This document shows, piece after piece, positions 28,101 through 38,723 of a stretch of DNA of 64,000 bases (position 1 is its first letter; every line of letters starts with the position of its first letter). The position numbers and the translations under genes were made by a program. The notes beneath the pieces are model-generated. The model ran no database searches. It was not told where the DNA came from and worked only from the letters and a program-made list of their open reading frames with translations. Source of the DNA: Mycobacterium colombiense (lineage in GTDB: Bacteria; Actinomycetota; Actinomycetes; Mycobacteriales; Mycobacteriaceae); the NCBI RefSeq assembly GCF_001672755.1, contig NZ_LZKI01000073.1, positions 159,801 to 223,800 on the forward strand. Direction: 5' to 3'.

Positions 28101-29263
28101 CCGACCGTGTCTCGTTGCGCGCCGGCATCCCTCCGTTTTATGTGATGGATGTCTGGCTGGCGGCCGCGGAACGCCAGCGCAGCCACGGCGACCTGGTCAA
28201 CCTGTCGGCGGGCCAGCCCAGCGTGGGAGCGCCCGAGCCGGTGCGCGCGGCCGCGGCGGCCGCCGTGCATTCCAACGAGCTCGGTTACTCGGTGTCGTTG
28301 GGCACCCCCGAGCTGCGCGCCGCGATCGCCGCGGATTATCAGCGCCAGCACGGGCTCGACGTCGAACCGGACGCGGTGGTGATCACCACGGGCTCCTCGG
28401 GCGGCTTCCTGCTCACCTTCCTGGCGTGCTTCGACGTCGGTGACCGGGTTGCGCTGGCCAGCCCCGGCTACCCGTGCTACCGAAACATTCTGTCCGCGTT
28501 GGGCTGCGAGGTGGTGGAGATCCCCTGCGGCCCCCAGACGCGTTTCCAGCCGACCGCGCAGATGCTCGCCGAGCTCGACCCGCCGGTGCGGGGGGTCATC
28601 GTGGCGAGCCCGGCCAATCCGACGGGCACGGTCATCGAGCCGGCGGAGCTGGCCGCCATCGCGTCCTGGTGCGACGCCACCGGAGCGCGGCTGATCAGCG
28701 ATGAGGTCTACCACGGCCTGGTCTACGAAGGGGCACCGCAGACCAGCTGCGCGTGGCAGACATCGCGAAATGCTGTGGTGGTCAACAGTTTTTCCAAGTA
28801 CTACGCGATGACGGGCTGGCGGCTGGGCTGGCTGCTGGTGCCGCCCGAGCTGCGCCGCGCGGCGGATTGCCTCACCGGAAACTTCACCATCTGCCCGCCC
28901 GTGCTGTCCCAACTCGCCGCGGTGGCGGCCTTCACCCCGGAGGCCACCGCCGAAGCCGACGGCCACCTGCATCACTACGCGACCAATCGCTCGCTGGTGC
29001 TCGACGGGCTGCGCAGCATCGGCATCGAACGCCTGGCCCCGACCGACGGCGCCTTCTACGTGTACGCCGACGTCTCGGAATTCACCGACAACTCGATGGA
29101 GTTCTGTTCGAAGTTGTTGGTAGACACCGGCGTTGCGATCGCGCCGGGCATCGACTTCGACACGGCGCGCGGGAATTCGTACGTGCGGCTGTCCTTCGCG
29201 GGGCCGACGAAGGACATCGAGGAAGCGGTGCGGCGGCTCGGTCCCTGGCTCGGGGCCCGCTAG
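28097..29263 (+). CDS. aspB: PLP-dependent aminotransferase, AspB type
   Basis: A 388-residue class I/II fold-type I aminotransferase. The PLP lysine is Lys234 in NSFSKYYAMTGWRLGW. Upstream are GSSGGFLLTFLA, SPANPTGTVI and SDEVYHGLVY, the expected cofactor-contacting segments. The substrate is unknown. Its location as the last gene of the fadD3 operon is conserved (Rv3565), but no step in sterol breakdown clearly needs it. The GTG start overlaps the fadE33 stop. Confidence 0.9.
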   Translation: MTDRVSLRAGIPPFYVMDVWLAAAERQRSHGDLVNLSAGQPSVGAPEPVRAAAAAAVHSNELGYSVSLGTPELRAAIAADYQRQHGLDVEPDAVVITTGSSGGFLLTFLACFDVGDRVALASPGYPCYRNILSALGCEVVEIPCGPQTRFQPTAQMLAELDPPVRGVIVASPANPTGTVIEPAELAAIASWCDATGARLISDEVYHGLVYEGAPQTSCAWQTSRNAVVVNSFSKYYAMTGWRLGWLLVPPELRRAADCLTGNFTICPPVLSQLAAVAAFTPEATAEADGHLHHYATNRSLVLDGLRSIGIERLAPTDGAFYVYADVSEFTDNSMEFCSKLLVDTGVAIAPGIDFDTARGNSYVRLSFAGPTKDIEEAVRRLGPWLGAR

Positions 29264-29281
29264 CGGAAGACGTCCGGCCGC

Positions 29282-30112
29282 CTACGCGTCGAGCACCTGG
29301 GCGATGCGCGCCTCGAGCGCACCGGGGTCGTCGATGGCCGCCACGTCGATGCCGAACCGCTCAGCGAGCACCTCGACGACCGCCGCCGCGTCGTCCAGAC
29401 GGACCTTCTCGCTGCCGTCGGCGCGGTGGATGGTCAGGTTCCGCCCGGCCAGGTTGTAGCGCGCGTCGGCGGTGGTCCGCGCGATCATCAGACCGGTGAC
29501 GAAGATCGACGACGGGTGCGTGGACACGTACCAGCTGCCCACCCGCAGATCGACCTGCGGCACGGTCTGCGTGCCGAACACGTAGAGCGGTTGCCACTCG
29601 TCCCGGACCAGGGCTTGCAGGACCAGGCCGTCGCCGCGGTCGTTGAGCCGGTACGGCTCGTGCGTGGTCTGCTGCGCGTTACCGGTCTGCAAGCGAATGG
29701 GTGAGGTCAGGGTCTGGCCACCGAACCCGACGTCGACCAGGAACGAACCCTGCGATCCCGGGAACGTCACCGCCAGCACCGTATGCGTCTGGGCGCCCAG
29801 GGGCGTGTCGTGCGGCAGCATCCAGACCACCCGGCCGGCCAACCGCCGTACCCGGAACCCGATCTCGGTCAGCACGTACCCCATCAGGCCGTTCTGCTCA
29901 TAGCAGTAACCGCCGCGGCGGCGGCGGACCAGCTTGTCGGTCAGGGCTTCCGGGCTCAGGTCGTCGACCGGCACGCCCATCAGCGGGTCGAGGTTCTCGA
30001 ACGGGATCGACCCCGTGTGCGCGGTCATCAGCTCCTGCAGCACCTCGAGGGTCGGCTCGGCGGCCCCGCGGTAGTTGATGCGATCGAAGTATCCGTCCAG
30101 GTCCACCGTCAT
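29282..30112 (-). CDS. nat: Arylamine N-acetyltransferase
   Basis: A 276-residue NAT (283 in M. tuberculosis). The catalytic triad is in place: Cys70 (RRRRGGYCYEQN), His in LGAQTHTVLAV and Asp in FLVDVGFGG. It transfers acyl groups from CoA, including propionyl-CoA from cholesterol, to arylamines and inactivates isoniazid. In M. tuberculosis it is the last gene of the hsaACDB-nat operon. Here about 3.2 kb separates it from hsaB, so it may need its own promoter. The ATG is at 30112. Confidence 0.94.
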   Translation of the reverse strand: MTVDLDGYFDRINYRGAAEPTLEVLQELMTAHTGSIPFENLDPLMGVPVDDLSPEALTDKLVRRRRGGYCYEQNGLMGYVLTEIGFRVRRLAGRVVWMLPHDTPLGAQTHTVLAVTFPGSQGSFLVDVGFGGQTLTSPIRLQTGNAQQTTHEPYRLNDRGDGLVLQALVRDEWQPLYVFGTQTVPQVDLRVGSWYVSTHPSSIFVTGLMIARTTADARYNLAGRNLTIHRADGSEKVRLDDAAAVVEVLAERFGIDVAAIDDPGALEARIAQVLDA

Positions 30113-30163
30113 GACACCATTCTGGCTTGCGGTGCGGGCCCGAGGCAGCGGGCTGCATCGCTT

Positions 30164-30188
30164 GTTTCATTCCCGTCGAATAGGGCAA
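30164..30188 (+). promoter_or_regulatory. Possible SigF-type promoter
   Basis: GTTT (30164-30167), a 15-nt spacer and GGGCAA (30183-30188) lie upstream of the coiled-coil membrane gene. This resembles the mycobacterial SigF pattern GTTT-N15-17-GGGTAT with a weak -10. It is supported mainly by similar motifs before the next two genes. Confidence 0.35.
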
Positions 30189-30236
30189 CCCGCCGATTGA
30201 GCCTTTGCGCTCTTCATACCGACAACGGAGCACATC

Positions 30237-30725
30237 ATGAACACCGTCTGGATCGTCATCGCCGCAGTTGTGGTCGTCCTCGTGATCGCCGCGCTTGCCG
30301 TCGCCGCCCGCACAGCAACCAGGCGCCGCCGCCAGCGGGAGGCCGAGAAGATTCGCGAAGAGGCCAAGCTCGAAACCGCCAAGGTCGAGCGCCGCGAGGC
30401 GCTGGCCGCCGAAACAGCCGCGAAAGCGCGTGCCGCACAGGCTGAAGCCGAGGCCAAGGCGGCAGAGGCTGCCCGGCTGCAGGATCGGGCTTCGGCGCAT
30501 CAGACCGAAGTTGCGTCCTCGCGCGAACAGTTGGACGAGCAGTGGCAGCGTGCCGACAGCCTCGACCCGAGGGTGAAAGCTGAAAAGGACGCGACTGCCG
30601 GCGAGGCCGGCACCGACCGCGACGCCGCGTGGAGCCAGGAGCAGCCGATTCCGGACAACTCGCCCACGGTGAACCTGTCCGGTGAACACCGCGACGCCGG
30701 TGGCCATCGCTCCTCGTCGGCGTAG
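30237..30725 (+). CDS. Membrane-anchored coiled-coil protein
   Basis: A 162-residue protein. Residues 4-24 form one membrane helix (VWIVIAAVVVVLVIAALAVAA). Then comes a basic stretch (ARTATRRRRQREAEK), a highly charged Ala/Glu/Lys/Arg-rich helix to about residue 105 that should form a coiled coil, and a polar disordered tail. No enzyme motif is present. The ATG follows ACGGAGCACATC. It is the only plus-strand gene of the block inserted between nat and hsaB. A structural or envelope-stress role is possible but unproven. Confidence 0.65.
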   Translation: MNTVWIVIAAVVVVLVIAALAVAARTATRRRRQREAEKIREEAKLETAKVERREALAAETAAKARAAQAEAEAKAAEAARLQDRASAHQTEVASSREQLDEQWQRADSLDPRVKAEKDATAGEAGTDRDAAWSQEQPIPDNSPTVNLSGEHRDAGGHRSSSA

Positions 30726-30740
30726 GACGCCGCTTGCCCG

Positions 30741-31601
30741 TCAGAGCCGCCGGGCATCGTGACGGCATTGGCGGGCGATCTGCTTTTCGCGCGCATACAT
30801 CATGCCGAAGGTAAAGCCGTTCTCTCCGACCGTGGTTCCCGCCGCCAATCCCATCCTGCGGAGCGCTTCGGCGGCGACCACGGAGTCCTGATGATCGCCC
30901 AGCGTGCCTTGTATCCGCTTGTAACGCTTGATGGTTCGTTTGGCGCGATTGCGCTTGCCCAAAGAATCGCAGAGTTCGGCGGCGTACCGGGCACGCTTGG
31001 CCGCTTTGCGCGCGCGGTGCAGCATCGCGGCGTCTTCCGATTCGAGCGCGGCCGCCAACCGCCGGTCCGCTTTGCGCTGTGCACGGCGCGCCCGCTGTTG
31101 CAGCGTTCCGGTCGCCACGGCTCCCGCGATGGGAGGCTCGGCGCGCCAGCGTCGTAGCGCGGCCATCATGCTCCGGTAGCGCGCGGATTCCATCGTCTCA
31201 CTGACGTTTTCGCGTGCCGGAAGCTCGATGGACGCAAAATGACTGCCGATCCGCGACTTGACCGGACCCAGGATCAGTTCGTCGGGCATGCCGTCGAGCA
31301 CCTGGTTGAACCGGGCGCTTTGGACTTGGCAATCGCGAACATCGCCGAGCAATCCGGCAAACCACTTGAGCTCGGTTTCCATCCCCTTGATTTCCGATGC
31401 GTCCAGCGCTTTGCCGAACACCCGCAGGGTGCTGCGCAACCGCCGGATCGCCACCCGGGTGTCGTGAATGGTGTCGTCGCCCTCACCGTGGCGCAGAGCG
31501 ATGTCGCCCGCCTCTGTCCGATCGATCTGCGTATTGAGATAGTCGACCAGCATCCGGGAACCCCGGGCCTTGCGGACCTGTGACGGCGCGGTCGCGTGCA
31601 T
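30741..31601 (-). CDS. CHAD-domain protein
   Basis: A 286-residue helical protein with a CHAD domain. The conserved His/Arg pattern is VHDTRVA-like (TIHDTRVAIRRLRSTLRVFG), later LLGDVRDCQV, and a C-terminal LHRARKAAKRARYAAEL plus LGDHQDS. CHAD domains bind inorganic polyphosphate and often accompany polyphosphate or stress functions. No CYTH (triphosphatase) domain is fused. The ATG lies 9 nt after a GGGAAT element, giving almost no 5' leader. Confidence 0.85.
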   Translation of the reverse strand: MHATAPSQVRKARGSRMLVDYLNTQIDRTEAGDIALRHGEGDDTIHDTRVAIRRLRSTLRVFGKALDASEIKGMETELKWFAGLLGDVRDCQVQSARFNQVLDGMPDELILGPVKSRIGSHFASIELPARENVSETMESARYRSMMAALRRWRAEPPIAGAVATGTLQQRARRAQRKADRRLAAALESEDAAMLHRARKAAKRARYAAELCDSLGKRNRAKRTIKRYKRIQGTLGDHQDSVVAAEALRRMGLAAGTTVGENGFTFGMMYAREKQIARQCRHDARRL

Positions 31602-31610
31602 GCGTCACGC

Positions 31611-31635
31611 ATTCCCGCCCGAACGCGTGCGAAAC
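31611..31635 (-). promoter_or_regulatory. Possible SigF-type promoter of the CHAD gene
   Basis: On the minus strand GTTT (31635-31632), a 15-nt spacer and GGGAAT (31616-31611) resemble the SigF consensus GTTT-N15-17-GGGTAT with one mismatch. Confidence 0.45.
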
Positions 31636-31658
31636 ATCGGAGTCAGAGCCAGGCGTTT

Positions 31659-33266
31659 CTAGAAAATCGACGGCCGCGAAGTACCGGCCGGAGCGAATGA
31701 GTCGGGATCGGCTGCGTCCCAATCCGACCGCCAGGTGGCAGGAGCATGATCCAGCAGCACACCGACTTGCAGCCACTCGTAAAGCTCGGCGTACGACCGC
31801 TGCTCGAAGGCCGAGACACGCTTGCGCAGCATGTGGGGGTTCAGCATGGACGGGTCGGAGACACCCATCGACCCCATGATGAGCATCGCCTGGGCGACCG
31901 TCGCCCGCTGGTAGCGGTATACGCGCTCGCTTTTGTCCTCGACGTCCAGTGCGCGCGCCCGGGCCGGATCTTGCGTCGCGACCCCGACCGGGCAGCGGTT
32001 GGTATGGCAACGCTGCGATTGGATGCATCCCGTGGCCATCATCATCGACCGGGCCGAGTTGGTGTAGTCCGCGCCCTGGATCAGACGCTTGACGATGTCG
32101 TTCGCGGTCGCCACCTTGCCGCTCGCGCCGATCCGAATCCGGTCGCGCAGGCCCGTCCCTACCAGCGCGTTGTGCACGGTCATCAACCCGTCGGTGAGGG
32201 GAAGGCCAACGTGATCTTCGTATTCCAGCGGCGCCGCGGCGGTACCGCCTTCGGCGCCGTCGACAATGATGAAGTCGGGTGTGACCCCTTCCGCGAGCAT
32301 CGCCTTGCAGATGGCCAGCAGGTCGATCCGCGAACCGACACACAATTTGAATCCCACCGGCTTGCCCTTGGCCAACTCACGCAGCCGCGCGACAAAACCG
32401 ATCAGTTCGCGCGGAGTGGCGAACTCCGAGTGTGCCGCCGGGCTGATGCACTTCTCGCCGACCGGCACACCCCGGTACTCGGCAATCTCTTTGCTTACTT
32501 TCGCGGCCGGAAGGACGCCGCCGATACCAGGCTTTGCGCCTTGACTGAGCTTGATCGAGACACACTTGACAAAATGGTGGGCGGCCTTGTCCGCGAACTG
32601 AATTGGATCGAACGCACCGTCTCTGGTCCGGGTCCCGAAGTAACCGGATCCGATTTCCCAGACCACGTCCGCACCGCCGAGATGGTAAGGCGTCAGCCCA
32701 CCTTCGCCCGTGTCGTGCGCAAAGTGACCCTTGCGCGCGCCGTTGTTCAGGGCCCGTAGCGCATTGCCGGACAGCGAACCGAAACTCATCGCGGAGACGT
32801 TCATCAGCGCGATGTCGTAGGGCTGCTTGCAATCGGGGCCACCGATTCGAACACGATAGGGTTCCGGCGGAGGATCGACCGGGGCCGTCGAATGGACCAG
32901 GTATTCGTAGCCGTCCCAGTCGATGTCGCGCTCGGTGCCATATGACTGCTCGGCGGCTGTGCCTTTGGCGCGCTGGTAGATCAACGAGCGGACGTCGCGG
33001 TCGAACGGCCGGCCGTCGAAGTTGCGCTCGATGAAATACTGCTGGATTTCCGGACGGAGCGCTTCCAGCAGAAACCGCAGATGCCCGAGCACCGGGTAGT
33101 TCCGCAGCACGGAGTGCTCGCGCTGGATGAGGTCGTAGACGCCTACGGCGGCGACGGCCGCAACCGTCGTCGCGGCAATCCACCAGCCCCACGATCCCAC
33201 GATCGCCAGCCATGCCAATGCCGCCGAGACGACAACCAGCAAAGCCACGCATCCGAAACGAATCAA
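31659..33266 (-). CDS. Membrane-anchored FMN-binding glutamate synthase-family protein
   Basis: A 535-residue protein. Two hydrophobic helices at residues about 4-23 and 27-46 anchor it. The rest is the GltB-type FMN/TIM-barrel domain: NVSAMSFGSLSGNALRALN, SIKLSQGAKPGIGG, FIIVDGAEGGTAAAPLEY, and the three-cysteine [3Fe-4S] cluster CIQSQRCHTNRC (C-x5-C-x4-C). It lacks the glutaminase domain, so it is not a complete glutamate synthase. The family is widespread and poorly characterised; it may act on a quinone or amino-acid substrate at the membrane. It lies downstream of hsaB on the same strand but has its own promoter candidate. Confidence 0.85.
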   Translation of the reverse strand: MIRFGCVALLVVVSAALAWLAIVGSWGWWIAATTVAAVAAVGVYDLIQREHSVLRNYPVLGHLRFLLEALRPEIQQYFIERNFDGRPFDRDVRSLIYQRAKGTAAEQSYGTERDIDWDGYEYLVHSTAPVDPPPEPYRVRIGGPDCKQPYDIALMNVSAMSFGSLSGNALRALNNGARKGHFAHDTGEGGLTPYHLGGADVVWEIGSGYFGTRTRDGAFDPIQFADKAAHHFVKCVSIKLSQGAKPGIGGVLPAAKVSKEIAEYRGVPVGEKCISPAAHSEFATPRELIGFVARLRELAKGKPVGFKLCVGSRIDLLAICKAMLAEGVTPDFIIVDGAEGGTAAAPLEYEDHVGLPLTDGLMTVHNALVGTGLRDRIRIGASGKVATANDIVKRLIQGADYTNSARSMMMATGCIQSQRCHTNRCPVGVATQDPARARALDVEDKSERVYRYQRATVAQAMLIMGSMGVSDPSMLNPHMLRKRVSAFEQRSYAELYEWLQVGVLLDHAPATWRSDWDAADPDSFAPAGTSRPSIF

Positions 33267-33317
33267 CGACGACCCGCCTTCCCGGGCTTAGGTGACTTAC
33301 CGACCTCGTCGTATTAC

Positions 33318-33345
33318 ATACCCCGCCTTACCGGTGGTCAGACAC
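33318..33345 (-). promoter_or_regulatory. Possible SigF-type promoter of the glutamate synthase-like gene
   Basis: On the minus strand GTGT (33345-33342), an 18-nt spacer and GGGTAT (33323-33318) match the SigF -10 exactly and the -35 partly. The spacing is one base longer than usual. Confidence 0.4.
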
Positions 33346-33363
33346 GGGGATGGCGGGGGCAGC

Positions 33364-33930
33364 TCAGAGCCAGGTGTCCTGCGTGGTGGTGGTGAGGAAC
33401 GCTTCCAGATCGTCGCGCCACTGCGCGGGCGTCGTCTTGTCCGGCTCGATCCCGGTGTATTCGCCGCGATAGAACAACAGCGGCCGGGGCTTGATCTTCG
33501 GTGCCTCCGAAAGCGACTGCACCGCACCGAAAACCACGAAGTGATCGCCCCCGTCGTGTGCGGAAGCCACCGTGCAGTCGATGTAGGCCAGCGACCCGTC
33601 GATGATGGGCGAGCCGAGTTCGGAGGGATGCCAGTCGATGCCGGCGAACTTGTCGGGCTCCTTGGAGCCGAATCGTGCCGAGACGTGCTTCTGCTGCTCG
33701 GTCAGCATGTTCACGCAGAACCGGCCGCTCGCCTCGATCGCCTTCCACGACCGGGACACCTTGGTGGGGCAGAACAGCACCAGCGGCGGGTCCAGAGACA
33801 GCGCCGCGAAGGACTGGCAGGCGAAGCCGACCGGGGCGTCGTCGTGCACGGTGGTGATGATGGTGATCCCGGTGCAGAACTGGCCGAGCACGCTACGGAA
33901 CGTGCGCGGGTCGATCGGCGCGGCAGTCAT
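33364..33930 (-). CDS. hsaB: Flavin reductase HsaB
   Basis: A 188-residue flavin reductase of the HpaC-like family, with FCTGITIITTVHDDAPVGFACQSF and VSRSWKAIEASGRFCVNML. It supplies reduced FMN to the oxygenase HsaA, which hydroxylates 3-HSA to the catechol 3,4-DHSA. It lies 10 bp downstream of hsaC in the hsaA-D-C-B operon. The 3' side differs from M. tuberculosis because nat does not follow. Confidence 0.95.
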   Translation of the reverse strand: MTAAPIDPRTFRSVLGQFCTGITIITTVHDDAPVGFACQSFAALSLDPPLVLFCPTKVSRSWKAIEASGRFCVNMLTEQQKHVSARFGSKEPDKFAGIDWHPSELGSPIIDGSLAYIDCTVASAHDGGDHFVVFGAVQSLSEAPKIKPRPLLFYRGEYTGIEPDKTTPAQWRDDLEAFLTTTTQDTWL

Positions 33931-33940
33931 GACCTCGAAA

Positions 33941-35718
<1,778 letters not shown>

Positions 35719-36903
35719 TCAGACCATGGTGTCGCCGGGCGGCAACCCGAACTCGTTGTTTCCGAAGATCTGGTAGGCCCGCTCGGGGTCGTTCGCCGCG
35801 TGCACCCGGCCGGCGTGCGCGTCGCGCCAGAACCGTTGTACCGGTTGGTCATTGCCCAGGGCCGTGGCGCCCGAAGCCTCGAACAGCCGGTCGATGGAGG
35901 CGATCGCGCGGCCGGTGGCGCGCACCTGGTCGCGGCGAGCGCGGGCACGCAGGTCGAACGGGATCTCCTTGCCGGCCGACAGCAGCGCGTACTCGTCGGC
36001 GACGTTGCCGCTCAGCTGGCGCCACGCCGCGTCGATGTCGCTGGCCGCTTCGGCGATGCGGACCTTGGCGAACGGGTCGTCCTTGGCCTTCTCCCCGGCG
36101 AACGCGGCGCGCACCCGCTTGCCCTGGTGCTCGACGTGCGCATCGTACGCGCCGTAGGCCATGCCGACGATCGGCGCCGAGATCGTGGTGGGGTGCATTG
36201 TGCCCCAAGGCATCTTGTAGACCGCGGCGGTGTTGTTCTCGTATCCGCCCGCGGTGCCGTCGTTCATCGCCTTGTAGGACAGGAACCGGTGCCGCGGCAC
36301 GAAGACGTCCTTGACGACGACGGTGTTGCTGCCGGTGCCGCGCAAACCGACGACATGCCACACGTCGTCGATGCGGTACTCGCTGCGCGGGATCAGGAAG
36401 CTGCCGAAGTCGACCGGGCGCCCGTCCTTGATCACGGGACCGCCGAGGAACGCCCACGTGGCGTGGTCACATCCCGACGACCAGTTCCACGAACCGTTGA
36501 CCAGGTAGCCGCCGTCGGTCACCACGCCGGCACCCATCGGGGCATACGACGACGAGACCCGGGTCTTGGGGTCCTCGCCCCAGACCTCCTCCTGCGCCTG
36601 CTGGTCGAACAGCGCCAAGTGCCAGTTGTGCACGCCGATGATCGAGCTCACCCAGCCGGTGGAACCACACGCGCTGGCCAGCCGCCGCACCGCCTCGTAG
36701 AACAGCGTCGGATCGCACTGCAGGCCGCCCCACTGCTCGGGCTGCAACAGGGTGAAGAAGCCCACATCCTGCAGGTCCTGAACGGTCTCGTCGGGCAGCC
36801 GCCGCAGATCCTCCGTCGCCTGAGCGCGTTCGCGAATCTGCGGGAGCAGATCATCGATGCCAGCCAAAACCGACTGCGCATCACGCTGTTGAATGGACGT
36901 CAC
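35719..36903 (-). CDS. hsaA: 3-HSA hydroxylase oxygenase subunit HsaA
   Basis: A 394-residue flavin-dependent monooxygenase with the acyl-CoA dehydrogenase-like fold (group D). The core segments are GSTGWVSSIIGVHNWHLALF and NGSWNWSSGCDHATWAFLGG. It uses reduced FMN from HsaB to hydroxylate 3-HSA. GTG start with GGAGG upstream. It is first in the operon hsaA-hsaD-hsaC-hsaB, divergent from kshB across two KstR operators. Confidence 0.96.
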   Translation of the reverse strand: MTSIQQRDAQSVLAGIDDLLPQIRERAQATEDLRRLPDETVQDLQDVGFFTLLQPEQWGGLQCDPTLFYEAVRRLASACGSTGWVSSIIGVHNWHLALFDQQAQEEVWGEDPKTRVSSSYAPMGAGVVTDGGYLVNGSWNWSSGCDHATWAFLGGPVIKDGRPVDFGSFLIPRSEYRIDDVWHVVGLRGTGSNTVVVKDVFVPRHRFLSYKAMNDGTAGGYENNTAAVYKMPWGTMHPTTISAPIVGMAYGAYDAHVEHQGKRVRAAFAGEKAKDDPFAKVRIAEAASDIDAAWRQLSGNVADEYALLSAGKEIPFDLRARARRDQVRATGRAIASIDRLFEASGATALGNDQPVQRFWRDAHAGRVHAANDPERAYQIFGNNEFGLPPGDTMV

Positions 36904-36953
36904 TTACGTTTGCCTCCTGCGCCAGACTTACTCAGCGGACTTACACCAGAGAC

Positions 36954-36967
36954 TAGAACACGTTCCG
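36954..36967. promoter_or_regulatory. KstR operator, hsaA side
   Basis: TAGAACACGTTCCG matches TNNAACNNGTTNNA except for the final base. It lies about 50 bp upstream of the hsaA start. Confidence 0.8.
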
Positions 36968-37021
36968 ATTTGTGTCGAGCAGGGTATTCCTGCGGCTGGT
37001 AGCGATACGAATCCGCTTTTC

Positions 37022-37035
37022 TGTAACATGTTCTA
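37022..37035. promoter_or_regulatory. KstR operator, kshB side
   Basis: TGTAACATGTTCTA matches the KstR consensus at all fixed positions. It lies 26 bp upstream of the kshB TTG, 68 bp from the hsaA-side site. Confidence 0.88.
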
Positions 37036-37061
37036 GTTGCAACGAAAGGAAGGGACGGGCC

Positions 37062-38144
37062 TTGACCGAGGCGATTCCCGACGAGCCTCTCGGTGACCAC
37101 GTCCTCGAACTGCAGGTCGCCGAGGTCATCGCCGAGACCGACGATGCGCGGTCGCTGGTGTTCGCGGTACCCGACGACGCGGGCGACCCCGACATCCCAC
37201 CCGAGCGGTTACGGTACGCGCCGGGCCAGTTCCTGACGCTGCGCGTGCCCAGCGAGCGCACCGGCTCGGTGGCCCGCTGCTACTCGCTGTGCAGCTCGCC
37301 GTTCACCGACGACGCGCTGACGGTCACCGTCAAACGCACCGCGGACGGTTACGCGTCCAACTGGCTGTGCGACCACGCGCACAAGGGTATGCGGATCCAC
37401 GTGCTGGCCCCGTCGGGCAACTTCGTCCCCAAGACGCTGGGCGACGACTTCCTGCTGATGGCCGCGGGCAGCGGGATCACGCCGATCATGTCGATCTGCA
37501 AGTCCGCGCTCGCCGAGGGCAGCGGGCAGGTGACGCTGATCTACGCCAACCGCGACGACCGTTCGGTGATCTTCTCCGAAGCGCTGCGCGAGCTGTCCGC
37601 CAAATATCCCGACCGGCTCACGATGTTGCACTGGCTGGAATCGCTGCAGGGCCTACCCAGCGTGGCCGCGCTGGCCAAGCTGGCCGCCCCCTACACGGAT
37701 CGGCCCGTCTACATCTGCGGCCCAGGCGCCTTCATGGACTCGGCGAAAGAAGCGCTCGAAGCGCTGAAAGTGCCCGCGCCGCAAATACATATCGAAGTGT
37801 TCAAGTCGCTGGACTCGGACCCGTTCGCGGCGGTGAAGATCGAGGACACCCCCGAAGGCGACGAGCCGCCGGCGACCGCGGTGGTCGAACTGGACGGCGA
37901 AACGCACACCGTGTCGTGGCCGCGCAACGCCAAGCTGCTCGACGTCCTGCTGGCCAAGGGCCTCGACGCGCCCTTCTCCTGCCGCGAGGGTCACTGCGGC
38001 GCGTGCGCGTGCACGCTGCGCAAGGGCAACGTGAGCATGGAGGTCAACGATGTGCTCGAGCAGCAGGATCTGGACGACGGCCTGATTCTGGCCTGTCAAT
38101 CTCACCCGGAATCTGATTCGGTAGAAGTCACCTACGACGAATAG
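37062..38144 (+). CDS. kshB: 3-ketosteroid 9alpha-hydroxylase reductase KshB
   Basis: A 360-residue reductase of the Rieske oxygenase KshA, whose gene is not in this window. Domains in order: FAD-binding (RCYSLCSSP near residue 75), NAD-binding (AAGSGITPIMSICK) and a C-terminal plant-type [2Fe-2S] ferredoxin (CREGHCGACAC and a fourth Cys in LACQSHPE). The start is TTG at 37062 after GAAAGGAAGGG. This gives the conserved N-terminus MTEAIPDEPLGDHVLELQ; upstream codons are in frame but would cross the KstR operator. Confidence 0.95.
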   Translation: MTEAIPDEPLGDHVLELQVAEVIAETDDARSLVFAVPDDAGDPDIPPERLRYAPGQFLTLRVPSERTGSVARCYSLCSSPFTDDALTVTVKRTADGYASNWLCDHAHKGMRIHVLAPSGNFVPKTLGDDFLLMAAGSGITPIMSICKSALAEGSGQVTLIYANRDDRSVIFSEALRELSAKYPDRLTMLHWLESLQGLPSVAALAKLAAPYTDRPVYICGPGAFMDSAKEALEALKVPAPQIHIEVFKSLDSDPFAAVKIEDTPEGDEPPATAVVELDGETHTVSWPRNAKLLDVLLAKGLDAPFSCREGHCGACACTLRKGNVSMEVNDVLEQQDLDDGLILACQSHPESDSVEVTYDE

Positions 38145-38190
38145 TCGTGGGGTTAAGTTCACCCTGGGGTCAGAGGGAAGGGAAGCATCG

Positions 38191-38721
38191 ATGATGCGGC
38201 TGATATCGGGATTCGCAGTCGTCGCAGTGATGCCGATGTTTCTGCCCGCCGCGGTTTGCGCGGCGTCGAGCAACACCGCCACCACGCTGTTCCCGCTCGA
38301 CGGGCCGAACCAGCTCGAGACGCGCATGATCCTCAATTGCTTCAAGGCCGACGGCCACTGCGACTTCACCGCCGGGGCGGACATGCTGACGCCCGGCGGG
38401 GTGACCGGCTTCCCACCCGGCCTGTGGGCCCGGCAAACCACCGAGATCCGCTCCTCGAACCGGCTGGCCTACCTCGACGCGCACGCCGACGGCCAGTACG
38501 AGCGGGTGCACAAGTCTATGGGTTCCGACGAGATCACCACCATCTACATGGGTGAGGGCCCGCCGGAGAAATACCAGACGAACGGGCGCATCGACTCCAC
38601 CGACTGGCAGACCGGCCAGCCGAAGACCGACAACAACGTCATCGCCTGCACCCACATCCAGGTGGTCTACTCCGGGGTCAACATCACCTCACCCAGCACC
38701 TGCGCAGTGACGACGTTCTAG
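38191..38721 (+). CDS. Secreted protein, Rv3572 type
   Basis: A 176-residue protein with a signal peptide (MMRLISGFAVVAVMPMFLPAAVCAAS), probably cleaved near residue 24. The mature part has conserved cysteines and Trp/Tyr-rich segments (CFKADGHCDF, GVTGFPPGLWARQTTEIRSS) but no known catalytic motif. The orthologue has the same length in M. tuberculosis and always follows kshB. Function unknown. Confidence 0.85.
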   Translation: MMRLISGFAVVAVMPMFLPAAVCAASSNTATTLFPLDGPNQLETRMILNCFKADGHCDFTAGADMLTPGGVTGFPPGLWARQTTEIRSSNRLAYLDAHADGQYERVHKSMGSDEITTIYMGEGPPEKYQTNGRIDSTDWQTGQPKTDNNVIACTHIQVVYSGVNITSPSTCAVTTF

Positions 38722-38723
38722 CG

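Noticed and set aside
30237..33266. Reading the nat-hsaB block as an insertion-sequence or phage island
   Set aside because: No transposase, integrase, terminal repeats or att-like duplication is visible, and base composition is like the neighbours. It is reported as an insertion relative to M. tuberculosis only.
31659..33266. Calling the GltB-like gene a glutamate synthase large subunit
   Set aside because: At 535 residues it lacks the glutaminase domain and the C-terminal beta-helix, and it has two membrane helices. Only the FMN/[3Fe-4S] core is shared.
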